DNA of 64,000 bases from contig NC_056740.1 of assembly GCF_019279795.1 (NCBI RefSeq), forward strand, positions 232,857,297 through 232,921,296, given 5' to 3'. The notes beneath the pieces were generated by a model, which did no database searches, was not told where the DNA came from, and worked only from the letters and a program-made list of their open reading frames with translations. The stretch's first letter is position 1. Every line of letters starts with the position of its first letter. Positions 10,884 to 21,695 of the stretch are shown piece after piece. Origin of the DNA: Protopterus annectens (Eukaryota; Chordata; Ceratodontiformes; Protopteridae). Position numbers and translations under genes: made by a program.

Positions 10884-13349
10884 TTTCCGGTGTTGCATCT
10901 GATGAAGTTTTAAGACTGAAATGTAAATGTGTTGAGACGTTTGTGGATGTTGAAGCTGTTTTGTGTCAATAAATTACTCCTGGAGTGTACCTCAATGTGC
11001 CTTGGTTGTCTTGAATTTACTTGTAACTTTGAACAAAGGATTCCTCTTTACTTTTACAGTTGTGTCCTCCTTACGGGCATTTGTCCTATGGCCTCTTCAA
11101 TTCAGCTAGTTTTATTGTTTGGTATTCAGTGACTTTTTGAAATGGTCATTTTCAGAATTGAGGGGTGTCCTTTTTGGGAGAGAGCATAAGTCTGTATTAA
11201 AGGAAGGATGTAATCACATATGGGTTATTTTGACATACTATTCTTAAGTCCCCATCCTATTTTCTTTATCACCCTGTTGCTGGTGTATTATCAGGATCCA
11301 TGTATGAGCTGCTTCTGAAAAGTTGAGAACTTGCTCCATAGCAGTTTAAAGTGGACAGCTAGAATTCTGAAATAGCTGTAAATGAGGGCGGAGTAAAATT
11401 TGTACTAAACTTCTCCGGAAGGATGTTAGCTGTTTCGCTTGTGTTAAACTGTGCAGTGTTATTGTGAACTAGCTTAGGACACTGTTGTGAGATGGTTCTT
11501 TAGTTATGTAAGTCTGCTTTATAGTTGTGTTGGGTTTTCGTGACTGTTTTAAGTTTTTAATGGTTCCCTTAAGCTTTTTACTGATTTGATTGTGTGCACT
11601 TAAAGTAGGTAGGTAGAATAAGACCCTTTACAAGTGTCAAGTGATTTTGCTTTTCTTGTATAATTTGGACATGGATGGATACAACCCTGAACTATGGTCT
11701 AGGTGACCTAAGTTTAATTATTGGCTGTGGCATCACTTTGAATTGGTATAGGGAGAATGGATGTGCTTATTCTGGTGAGAGGTAGGAAGACTGGGACCAT
11801 CTAATGTGCCAACTGTTCAGTGGAGAAGGGTGGCAGTGCAGGGAAGGCACATGGGTGTTTGGCCATTAAGCAGCAAATGTAGTTGACCTTATTGCTAATG
11901 CACAGGAGTATGTGTTCGCATGGGTAAGGTCATAATAGCGGTCATGGTGATGCTAGTTGCTTGCTGTCCACTGAGGGGAGTGGATCGGGCCTACAGTGTA
12001 TACCTTCGTAGCTGGGATACTGGTGAGGGCATATATGACCACCTTCATGATTACTCAGTCACAGCCATTGGGTTTGGGATGGATATGCCTAGTACAGGGA
12101 AATGAACTAGCACTAGTCAAGGAGGGGAGAGCTTGATGGTTTGTCGGTATTGTGGCAAACACCTGAAGAAAACTCTAGAGAGCGAGCTTAATCTCCAGGT
12201 GGGGCTCGAATTGGTGTCCTGGCAGGAATTAAGGTCTTTATCTGAATATTGCTCAGACTGCTTGCTGTTTTAAGGCAGAGTAAAATATTTTGAGGATGTC
12301 TTTACTGAAAAGTGCAACAAAGTCATGTTGTACCTTTTTAATGCCTTATGTTACAGGAGGTGGTGCTTTTTGAGTGCTTAGTGTGGAAAGTTCATGTTAC
12401 TTAGTGTTTTAATTTTTGCCTATTTCCCTTTTATCCTGCATTTGTACACCAGAAAATAGTACTTTTTATAGGTTTATAATTATGACTCTGAATACAGTGG
12501 TATTGCTTTACTTCCTTGTGTTCAAACGTGTTTTGCAGGCACATGTAGTTACTGATATTTTCTACTGTGGAATTCTATTTTTTGAGCTCTGGACTTGTAT
12601 TTTACTAAATGTTTTTTGTCTACTGATATACAGTAAAATGTATTTGGGCTGTTCTTTCCATCTGTCATTTTCTCTGTTTGTTACTTTCATTGAAAAGTGC
12701 TATAAATATTACTGTTAAAAAAAAAAATATGACCCAAGTGATCACTCCTAAATTTCCCAAGTACTAGGGATATATTTGCGTCAGCCATTTGAATGGGTGA
12801 CTGTTTTTGTGTATTTGGTCATGTACTGAACAAAAAAGGGGGTATTTCTGTTTGAAATTTCAAAATTCTTTCCAGGGTAAAAAGTACTTTGCACGAAGTT
12901 GTGTCTTAAGAGTTCGTAACAAATCAGACTATAAACTTTTGCAGTTCATGCATGTGTTTTAGTTGCTCCATTTTGTTGTGTGTAGTGTTTGTTAGATGTG
13001 GCAGTGTTGCACTTGTATTTTTACTGTGTATATTTTGAAATTTTTTTTACTCTTGTAGTACAGCTGTAATTATAAAATTAATACTTTTTATATTCAAAAA
13101 TGTGTGCTCTGACTGGTTGGTGCACTTGGCATTCCTGTTGTAAGTTGAGCATTACCTACAGGAAAAAGCCGAACTGCCAAAACCCTACCCAGAACAAATG
13201 TAAAACACTGATGGCACAAACCTTCCCTGAAGCACAGAGTTGTCATATTGGGTGAGCAGGTTTTTTTTGTTGACTGCCTTAAAAGGTGGTAGAAATTAGA
13301 TTTCACCGCTGTAGTGAGCAGGTGCTCATGTCCTAGGCATACAGTAACT
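10884..13349. other. AT-rich non-coding spacer
   Basis: No supported gene or element. There is an AATAAA at about 10967, long T runs and poly-A near 12716. The composition looks like intron, UTR or intergenic vertebrate DNA. Short open frames (for example 11920-12105) have no recognisable domain. Confidence 0.55.
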
Positions 13350-13488
13350 AACCCCTCATTTATGCCCAAGGTGGTATCTAGTGTGGCTTTAAACCATTAA
13401 ATCCATTCATTTGCCAACCTTTTTCCCTAATCCTCAGAATAAAGGGGAAGGGATCCTGCACTCCCTGGACGTGCACAGGCAGCTTAGG
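13350..13488 (+). pseudogene. D2 recombinase, segment 1
   Basis: The sequence matches the stretch NPSFMPKVVSSVALN through LHSLDVHRQLR of the younger recombinases, with a small indel in the middle. It is cut by D3 after the codon for Arg. The 5' edge is where DIRS similarity stops. Confidence 0.8.
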
Positions 13489-13661
13489 ATGTTCTTCGTG
13501 TTTCACTGTTGCAGTCATTACATTTGGGTAATCTGCTGGCAAGTTGCCCTTAGTTGGCCTGATTAACAAAGTCTTGGGTCCTGTGTCTGTTGCTGTCCCT
13601 TCTTCCATGACGTCAGGGGTATAAAACATGCAACCAATGCCATTACATCAGTCTTTCTTGC
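13489..13661 (+). repeat. D3 left ITR
   Basis: TATAAAAC at 13620 and a TCAGT motif with A at 13650 give a 30-bp spacing. A TGACGTCA palindrome sits just upstream at 13608-13615. The inverted partner is 29685-29853. Confidence 0.87.
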
Positions 13662-13796
13662 TGTGCGGTGCCCAAAGTAGAAGCAGTTGCCGGTCGGCCA
13701 ACTCTTGAAATTTTCATTTTCTAGTTTCAGAACCGAAGTCTTCAACTTAAAGCTAAGTACCCCATTGGGGAAACTTTTTTTTCTTGCTCCTTACCG

Positions 13797-14098
13797 ATGT
13801 CAGTAAAAGTTAATTGCATTACTTGTGGAAAGCAAATGCCTCCTAAAGATTTTCATTTGTACTGTATTCTTTGCCTAGGCCCTGACCACGATGTACCTTG
13901 CTGTCCAGTTTTGTGCTTTATTTAATCAGCGCACTGTCCGTCGTTGGTACATTTTTGCCTCTAAATATTTTTGTTCTCTTGTTTAATTATCCCAAAATGT
14001 CTGTTAGCCATCCGACTACCGGGATTCCAAAAAACGCAAAGATAAAGACAGAGACAGGCCGCCGATATCCAAAACTGCCACCGACGCTTCTAAGCCAG
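13797..14098 (+). pseudogene. D3 gag, 5' segment
   Basis: It starts at ATG 13797 with the Cys/His cluster (CITCGK, HLYCILCLGPDHD). Downstream it becomes frameshifted, and it ends in a Lys/Arg-rich stretch. D4 interrupts a Val codon: G at 14098 is completed by TT at 25128, so the frame is kept across the insert. Confidence 0.87.
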
Positions 14099-14282
14099 AT
14101 GTTCATCGTGTTACCCTGCTGCAGTCATCACACTCGGGTTATCCTGTCGTCAGGCGGTCCCGCAGTCGGCTGGATTTCCAAAGTCTTGGTCCGACGTCGG
14201 TTGTTGTCGCCTCATCCCTGACGTCAGTGCGCCAGGGGTACATATACTGCAACTGACACCATTTTCTTCAGTCTTTCTTGCT
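14099..14282 (+). repeat. D4 left ITR
   Basis: Inverted partner of 24912-25078. It carries the palindromes ccgacgtcgg and TGACGTCA (14219-14226, a CRE-type site). Confidence 0.9.
14219..14271 (+). promoter_or_regulatory. D4 CRE-like site, TATA-like box and initiator
   Basis: TGACGTCA at 14219-14226 is followed by a TATA-like tacatatac at 14239 and TCAGT with A at 14270, 31 bp apart. The mirrored right ITR has the same set on the minus strand (tata at 24948-24956, initiator at 24923-24927), so the element could also be transcribed antisense. Confidence 0.65.
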
Positions 14283-14416
14283 GCGCGGTGCCCGAAGCAG
14301 AAGCAGTTCGCAAGTGCCGGTCAGCCAACTCCTGAGGTTATCGAATTTGAATTTCAGACAGAAGTCTTCTATAAAGCTAAGTACCCCGTTGGGGAAACTT
14401 TTCTTGCCTCTGACCA

Positions 14417-16156
14417 ATGTCAGAAAAAGTTAACAATTGTATTTCTTGTGGGAAGCAAATACCTCATAAGGATTTTCATTCTTATTGCATACCTTGCCTA
14501 GGCCCTGATCACGACGTCACTTTTTGTTTTTGTGCTAGGTTTAATAAGCGTACTATTAAAAGGCGTTTTGATTTCGCACGACACTTTTTTGGTAGAAAAT
14601 TTAACTATAACATGCCATCGGAGCTACTGACAAAACGCAGAGACAAGGACCGACAGCCAAGGCCTAAACCCGATTCCGATTCTTCGGTTGATCCGGTCTC
14701 CGGTACTCCGGTTATCAGTGAGGCTCCGACGCAGCCCCTGACTACTGCAGTCCTGGAACCCGAGACCGCTACGGATATTTTGACGGAATGTACTAGGCCG
14801 ATGCAGCCTTTTACTTCAGGCCCTTCTGACTATATACCTTCTAAGGATGTCGGTGCTTCGGAAACGCCATTGGTTTCTGAGGGCATTTTCAGACCGACTC
14901 TCACAGTCAAAACGTTTTCTAAGTCTAAGACTCCTTCTAAAGCTAAAAAGACTACACTTCAGTCTCCTGTTCAAGGCCCTGTGCTTAAGAAACAGATGCT
15001 CAAAATGGCTGAAGATTTGATTTCTCTTATCAGGGGTTCACAGCCTCCTCCTGACAAAAGGCCTAGACAAGAGGAAGATTCTGCTTCTTCTGAGCAACTG
15101 TCTATTTCTTCGGATTCCTCTGAAGACCAAGACTATTCCTACTCTCCTTATGAAGATTCTGATGCTGAGGACTCTATTCCTTCAGCTTCCCCTCCTGAAG
15201 TCTACTCTTTTGGGGAAACTTTACACACTGAGGGAACATTTCCAATAGGAAGGTCAGGATTTCTCTGATTCCAAGAAAAGGCTCAGAGTTTCTTTTACTC
15301 CCCCAACACAGACCTCTAGCCATCCCACCTGTTTTGGACATTGTGGATGATGTCTATTTAGAATCCAGTTTCAACCCAGACTCTCTACCTCCTGCTCCGG
15401 CTAAGCCTGACAGATACTACAGAGTACCTGATTCCCACAAATTTCTTTACAAAAGCCCAGTAGCTGACCCAGAGACCATCTCCCAGGGTCCCAAGGGGGC
15501 TAAGGCTTCCATGGCTAAAAACCCAGTACCTTCTGAGAGGGACTCTAGAGCACTAGACAGGTGGGGGAAAAAGGTTTACACCTCAGCCACATTAGCTATG
15601 AGAGCACTAAATTGTCAATTTCATATGCTCAAGTATCAGCAGTTTCTAATCTCTCAGTTAAAATAAAAGATAACCCCCCCCCCCCCTTCCCCAACAATCT
15701 GAATTGAAAAGTACAGGATTTGTTGCACGCCACCGAGCAGGTGGGCAAACATACCTTACAATGTGGGTTTGATTCTTTGGAGGCCTCCTGCAGAGCAGCT
15801 GTCACTGGATCAGTTATACGTAGGCATGCGTGGTTAAAGGAACAAAGTCTACCCGATCATGTCGAAGCAATACTACTGGATGCACCCTTACAGCAGGATG
15901 TTCTTTTTGGAGTTAAAGCAGAAGAAGTGCTAAAGAAAATGGAAGATAAGGCGAAATCAATGCAGACAGTCAAAGATTTCCTACAGGTACAACCCCCTCG
16001 CTTCAGCAGAAACTGGCCAACAAAAAATTGGTCCTTTCCAGCTACTGACAGACCTCAGAGGAGTAAATACAGGCGCCCAAGGGGCAGAGGACAACCACAA
16101 GCCCAGTATAAACCTCGCCAATGGGGCACTCCAACCTAGAAAGGAGGAGAAGACAG
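14417..16156 (+). pseudogene. D4 gag, cut by D5 near its end
   Basis: From ATG 14417 the protein has the N-terminal cluster CISCGK / HSYCIPCLGPDHD, then a basic stretch and a long Pro/Ser/Thr-rich linker. It continues with MLKMAEDLISLIRGSQPPPDKRPR, the acidic YEDSDAEDSIPSASPPE, KPDRYYRVP, and the C-terminal SCRAAVTGSVIRRHAWLKEQ and NWSFP-Arg/Gly-rich tail. A frameshift follows 15230, a C run at 15673-15684 disrupts the frame, and a stop TAG lies at 16137-16139. The gag stop TGA resumes after D5 at 21724-21726. Gag would coat the RNA; that role is inferred from position. Confidence 0.88.
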
Positions 16157-16341
16157 ATGTTCATCGTGTTTCACTGTTGCAGTCATGACTGTAGGGTTCT
16201 CCCCTGCCAGCAGGCAGTCCTCTGTCGGCCAGAATCCGAAAGTCTGGGTCCGGCGTCGGCTTTTCAACCATGCTCCCTGACATCAGAGCGCCAGGAGTAC
16301 AAAGCTGACAGCGGATGCCATCTTCTCCAGTCTTTCTTGCC
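16157..16341 (+). repeat. D5 left ITR with weak TATA
   Basis: Inverted partner of 21478-21649. The TATA position holds tacaaag at 16298 and the TCCAGT initiator A is at 16329, again 31 bp away. The CRE position reads tgacatca. Confidence 0.9.
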
Positions 16342-16476
16342 GTGCGGTGATGGCAGTTCGCAAGTGCTGGTCGGCTGACTCCTGACTATTTTTTCTGATA
16401 AACTTCAGTCCGAAGACTTTCTTCTCCACTCAAAGCTAAGTACCCTGTTGGGGAAACTTTTTCTTGCTCCAGTCCA

Positions 16477-18277
16477 ATGTCAGAAAAAGTTAATTGTATA
16501 TCATGTGGGAAGCAAATATCTCATGAGGATTTTCATTCTTACTGTATTCCTTGCTTAGGCCCTGACCACGACGTAGCTAGTTGTCGGTTTTGTGCTAGAT
16601 TCAATCAACGTACAATTAAACGAAGGTACAATTTTGCTTTTCATTACTTCGGTAGGCGCTTTAACTACAAAATGTCGTCACATACGGTTCCGGCTACTGG
16701 AGTTCACAAACGTCGCAAGGATAAAGACAGGCCTCCGAGGTCCAAATCTGATAGCGCACAAGCGGAGGCAGCTTCAGGTTCGGCTGTCGTCAGTGGGGCG
16801 CTTTTGCAGCCCCTGTCGGCCGTTTCAGAACCGATGGCCGAAACGGACTCTCATGAGGAGCCAACCAGGCCTTTGAATATTTCTATTGCAGGACCTTTGG
16901 ACAATGCTCCTTCGGATGGGTCCGGAGCCGCTGTGCAGGTACCGGCTTCCGAAGGGGTTTTTAGGCTTACTCAGCTTCTAATAAAGGCAAAGCCAAAGAC
17001 TAAGGCAAAGACTCCTTCTAAAAAGACTGCAACACAGGCCTCTTGAACCAGCTCCCAAGTCACAGAAACAGTTACTCAAGATGGCGGAGGATTTACTTAC
17101 TATGATTAAGGGTTCACATCCCCCTCCAGATAAAAGGCCAAGGCAGGATGTTTATTATGATTCCTCTGATCAGGCTTCTGTTTCTTCAGTTTCTTCTTCT
17201 GACCAGGAATATTCTTTCCCTTCTTATGAGGATTCTGATGCTGAGGAATCCATTCCTTCAGCTTCTCCCCCTGAGGATTTCTCTTTTGGGGAAACTTTGC
17301 ATGAAATGAGGGAACATTTCCACTGGGAAGGACAGGAGTATTCGGAATCTAAGAAAAGACTAAGGGATTTTCTTCTTCTCCCCCAACATAGACCCCTGGC
17401 TATTCCTCCTGTTTTGGATATTGTGGATGATGCTTTTTCGGAGGCTAATTTAACCCCTGACTCTTCCTCCTGCTCCTGTTAAGCCTGATAGATATTACAG
17501 GGTTCCTGATGCCCACCAGTTTTTATACAAGAACCCTTCTGCTGACCCTGAAACCATTTCTCAGGGTCCTAAGGGAGTTAAGGCCGCTTCTGCCAAAAAT
17601 CCCATTCCCACTGAAAAGGATTCTAGATCTTTAGAAAGATGGGGCAAAAAAGTGTACACTTCTGCTACTTTATCCATTAGGGCTTTAAACTGTCAGTTTC
17701 ATATGCTGAAATACCAGCAATTTCTCTTGTCTGTTTTAAAACGAAAGCTTACTTCCATTTCTGCCTGTGCAGATGATAAGAAATTACATGACTTACTGCA
17801 TGCCACTGAACAAGTTGGGAAGCATGGTTTACACTGTGGATTTGATGCCTTGGAGGCTTCTTGTAGGGCTGCTGCCTCCGGCACAGTTATTAGAAGGCAT
17901 GCATGGCTAAAGGAACAAAATTTGCCAGAACAAGTAAAAGCTAAATTATTGGATGCTCCTGTTCAGCATAATGTTTTGTTTGGATCAAAAGCTGAAGAGG
18001 TGATTAAAAAGATGGAGGATAAGGCGAAATCCATGCAAACAGTTAAAGATTTCTTACAAGTACAGCCATCTTACAAGTACAGCCACCAAGATTTAGCAGG
18101 AATTGGCCTTCTAAAAATTGGTCCTTTCCCACTTCAGACAGGCCTCAGAGGGGTAGATATAGATGCTCCCGAGGAAGGCCTCAAACACAAGCTTCTTGTA
18201 GACCAAGACAGTGGACTGCTTCCACCCCTAGGGGAGGAGAGGACAGGTCACAAACTCATAGGAAACAAACTCAATGA
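16477..18277 (+). pseudogene. D5 gag, frameshifted
   Basis: ATG 16477 opens MSEKVNCISCGK with the Cys/His cluster. A 2-base loss at about 17046 relative to D6 breaks the frame. The middle continues in another frame (17081-17482) with IKGSHPPPDKRPR and the acidic SDAEESIPSASPPE. A further indel near 17465 precedes the C-terminal half (17652 on; HAWLKEQNLPEQVKAKLLDAP). A 17-bp tandem duplication at 18053-18086 shifts gag into the pol frame. The original stop TGA is at 18275-18277. Confidence 0.87.
18053..18086 (+). repeat. 17-bp tandem duplication in D5 gag
   Basis: cttacaagtacagccat is repeated (last base differs) at exactly the gag point where D1 carries its own 23-bp duplication. It also fuses gag to the downstream frame. 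Confidence 0.9.
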
Positions 18278-20180
18278 CTCCCTCTGTTGGGCTGCAGGAA
18301 CTTCTTGCCTGGAAGCCCCTCTCAGAGGAAAACTCTCTTTTTTTTTATCAAAATTGGACTCCTATAACCCAAGACAAGTGGGTTCTGGATGTGGTTTCAA
18401 GAGGTTACAAATTCTATTTTCATACACTGCCAAGGCCAAGCGGATGGCCAGACCTTTTAAAAACATCAATGGACAGAGGCCTTAAACCAGGTGGAAGCTC
18501 TTTTGGCTATGAAAGCCATAGAACTGGTTCCACTTACAGAGATGGGACAAGGTTTTTACTCAAGGCTCTTTCTAGTCCCCAGGAAGCAAAACTCATGGAG
18601 ACCCATTCTGGATCTGTCAGTCTTGAACACCTTTCTAGAGATTCCAAAATTCAAGATGCTTACCCTACAGCAGTTACTTCCAATGCTGTCCAAAGATACA
18701 AGATTACAAGTAACTTTGGATTTAAAGGAGGCATATTTACACATTCCCGTCAGGCAGGAACGCAGAAAATACCTCAGGTTCAAGGCTGGATTGAGGCACT
18801 TTCAATTCTCTGCGCTGCCCTTTGGATTGTCTACTGCGCCCAGGGTCTTCACCAAATGCCTGGCTCCAGTAGTAGCTTACTGCAGACTCAAGGGAATTCA
18901 AATTTACCCTTATCTGGACAATTGTCTAATTCAGGCAGACAGCAAGGATGTCTTACTCTAGCATCTAGAATTTGTACAGAACCTCCTCAAGTTCCTGGGA
19001 TTCTCTGTAAACATAAAAAAGTCAAATTTGACACCCTCACAACAGATAACTTTTCTGGGTGCTCTTCTAAACACCACAACCCAGATGGCATTTCTGACAT
19101 CTGAAAAACAATTACAGCTGGCTTCAACTTTCAAAACCTTGGCAACTTTAACTCGGCTATCTGCAAGGAGATTCCTGCAGGCTTTGGGTTACATGGCCCC
19201 CTGCATCCTTCTCATACCATATGCAAGACTACACATGAGGAAAATACAGTGGTACCTAAAGTGTATGGTCTCAGCATTGCCACAGTTTAGACATACTGAT
19301 CTCTGTCCTGCCTTGTCTTCAAAAGGAATTCCTTTGGTGGTCCAGGGCATGTACTCTAAACAAAGGGAAACCCTTCTGTCTGCCTCCTGCCACTCAGATT
19401 CTAACCACGGACGCCTTGGATTATGCTTGGGGAGCCCATTTTCAGGGCAACTGTCTGCAGGACCTTTGGACAAAGGATCAGAAGCACCTGCATATCAATT
19501 TAAAGGAAATGTTAGCCATTCAGAAAGCTCTAATGGCCTTCAGGAATCTTCTACAACCAGGACAACTACTAATACGGACAGACAACACCACAGTTATGTG
19601 GTACATAAACAAGCAAGGGGGGATCTCATTCCTACCCCCTTTGCAGACTAGCCATGGATCTATGGAACACAGTTCTAGCTTGCAATCTGGACCTTCAAGC
19701 TCAGTTTCTACCAGGGAAGCAAAACTTCCTGGCAGACGGTCGGAGCAGAAACCTTTCGGACCCACACGAGTGGATACTGGACACAGAAATATTCAGGATG
19801 ATAACAGCAGTCTGGGGATGTCCTCACATAGACCTCTTTGCATCCCATCTCAATCATCAACTACAGAATTTTTGCACCAAGACTTTCCACAAAGAAGCTT
19901 GGAAAGTGGATGCCCTATCATTCAGTTAGAGAAACCTCTCGGGATATGCCTTTCCGCCTCTTCCTCTTCTTCCATGGGTATTATTAAGGATAAAACAGGA
20001 AAAGCCCAAGATGATTATCTTGCTGGCCCCAAATTGGCCTCGACAGTTTTGGTACCCAACTCTAAAAAACCTATGTCTGGAGCCCCCTTGGGTTTTACCT
20101 CAGTCTCCGAACCTTCTGTCCCAACATCAGGGTCAGGTTCTACACTCTCTCATGTCAGAACTCTCAGCCTGGTTAATCCA
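18278..20180 (+). pseudogene. D5 pol: RT, RNase H, methyltransferase-like
   Basis: RT motifs include GFYSRLFLVPRK, LDLKEAYLHIPV (motif A) near 18715 and FSALPFGLSTAPRVF near 18805. At 18913-18924 motif C reads YLDN instead of YLDD, losing the second catalytic Asp. A stop replaces Gln at 18959-18961, and the T-run at 18340-18347 adds a frameshift. RNase H has TDALDYAWG and TDNTTVMWYIN. The Dam-like end has IDLFASHLN and FPRRSLESG-type shifted reading, then the frame runs on open into the recombinase as a 434-codon ORF (19416-20720). It is inactive. Confidence 0.88.
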
Positions 20181-21223
20181 GGGCCTTTGATTTCTTCTTT
20201 CCTATCCAAGCAGGTTATGGATGTCATTTTAGAAGCCAGACGTCCTAGCACTAGAAAATCTTGTGCAGGAAAATGGAAAAGATTTTGTTCCTGGATGCAG
20301 GCTCAGGATTCTGATACTCTTCTTCCGAACATTCCTTTAATTTTACTTTACTTGACAGATCTCTTACATAAGGGTCTCACTTTCTCTTCCATTAAGATTC
20401 ATGCCTCTGCTATTTCTGCTCATTATAATACAGATCCTCCAATCTTTTCCCACCAGCTGATGAGACAGTTTCTCAGAGGAGCTAAGAACTTAAGACCTCC
20501 TAGATCTCCTCCCATTCCTGCTTGGGATCTCAACTATGTTTTGGAAAAACTAACCTTGCCTCCTTTTGAGCCTACTGCCTCTTCTGACATCAAGTTTTTA
20601 TCTTGGAAGACAGCCATCCTGTTAGCCCTAACCTCTGCCAGGAGAGTTTCAGAGTTACAAGCTCTTATGGCTGTGGAACCTTATATTATTTTTCATCAAG
20701 ACATGGTGTCTGAGGACTAATCCTACCTTCATGCCTAAGGTGGTTTCCAAAGTGGCTTTAAATCAAACTATCCACTTGCCAACTTTTTTTCCCCACTCCT
20801 CAAAATAAAGGGGAAAGGATCTTACATTCCTTGGATGTACACAGACAACTACGTTTTTACCTGGACAGAACCAAGGACATCAGAAAATCAGAACAATTGT
20901 TTGTTTCTTATGCTTCAAGTTCCCAAGGTAAAGCCATTTCAAAACAGACCATTTCTAAATGGATTGCTCATGGAATCAGATTTTGTTATTCACACCATGG
21001 AAAGCAAATCTCAGGGAGTATACGGACTCATTCCACCAGAGCTGCTGCCACTTCTGCGGCCTTCCTCAGGGGAGTTCCTACCAAAGACATTTTGGAAGCT
21101 GCAACTTGGAGTTCAGTGCATACTTTTTCTAAGCACTACAGTCTACCTCTCTACTCTAAGTCTAGGGCAGGCTTTGCCTCTGCAGTCTTGCAGGGCCTTT
21201 TAGCCGCCCCTTCTACTTTATGA
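20181..21223 (+). pseudogene. D5 tyrosine recombinase, one frameshift
   Basis: The N-terminal half (VILEARRPSTRK, LTFSSIKIHASAISAHYN, LEKLTLPPFEP, SARRVSELQAL with Arg I) is open to 20720. The C-terminal half resumes in another frame at about 20780 and ends at 21223. It holds HSTRAAATSAAF (HxxR), EAATWSSVHTF with Trp 26 residues after His, and KHY with the likely nucleophile Tyr 10 after Trp. That His-Trp-Tyr spacing resembles Cre. All visible catalytic residues are present, so the loss seems to be indels near 20705 and 20790. Confidence 0.88.
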
Positions 21224-21256
21224 CCACCTCCCTTTCTTTCAGCTTTGGGATTCTAC

Positions 21257-21353
21257 CCTACAATCATGACTGCAGCAGTGAAACACGATGAACATAGTAC
21301 AGTTGTGTACACCTACCATAAATGTAGTTGTTAGTGTCTTCACTGTTGCAGTC
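21257..21353 (+). repeat. D5 ICR
   Basis: The first half complements the D5 left end and the second half complements the right end. The join aacat/agtac corresponds to the end-to-end circle junction agtact/atgtt. Confidence 0.9.
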
Positions 21354-21477
21354 TTGGTTTCCCTCCCTCCTGTTCCCTCTTATTTTTACTTTTGTGTGGT
21401 TCCTTTTTCCACCATTCTTCTGAGGTGTATTTGTAAAGGATATGGGACCTTTCTCATTTTGGGACTCCTGACATCTG

Positions 21478-21695
21478 GGGCAAGAAAAACTGGAGAGGAT
21501 GGCGTCCGCTGTCAGCTTTGTACTCCTGGCGCTCTGATGTCAGGAAGCATGGTTGAACAGCCGATGCCAGACCCAGACTTTGGGATTCTGGCCGACTGAG
21601 GACTGCCTGCCGGCAGGGGAGAACCCTTCAGTCATGACTGCAACAGTGAAGACACTCTAACATCTACATTTATGGTAGGTGTACACAACTGTACT
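21478..21695 (-). repeat. D5 right ITR with terminal extension
   Basis: 21478-21649 mirrors the left ITR. 21650-21695 is the right-only extension with ctacatttatggtag and gtacacaactgtac. Confidence 0.9.

Larger units (their letters stand above)
16157..21695 (+). mobile_element. D5: DIRS element inserted in D4, innermost of the first nest
   Basis: An uninterrupted 5539-bp copy runs from atgttcatcgtgtttcac to caactgtact. Removing it joins gaagacag to gtctcaaccc, which matches the uninterrupted sequence at 43815-43828. It is closely similar to D6 throughout, and both share the same ITR variants (agtacaaagctgacagc). Confidence 0.95.

Noticed and set aside
10929-11132. Host gene 3' end suggested by AATAAA near 10967
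   Set aside because: A single polyadenylation-like hexamer in AT-rich DNA is not enough without an upstream coding exon.
11920-12105. ORF with a hydrophobic start (MGKVIIAVMVMLVACC)
   Set aside because: It looks like a signal peptide, but the ORF is 61 codons, has no recognisable domain and sits in AT-rich spacer without splice or promoter context.
13085-13349. Possible 5' continuation of the D2 recombinase or a host exon
   Set aside because: Minus-strand ORF 13094-13369 and plus-strand frames show no match to any DIRS protein, and no exon signals were found.
16157-21695. TIR DNA transposon or Crypton interpretation
   Set aside because: Inverted ends and a YR could suggest these, but RT, RNase H, gag and an ICR define a DIRS element.
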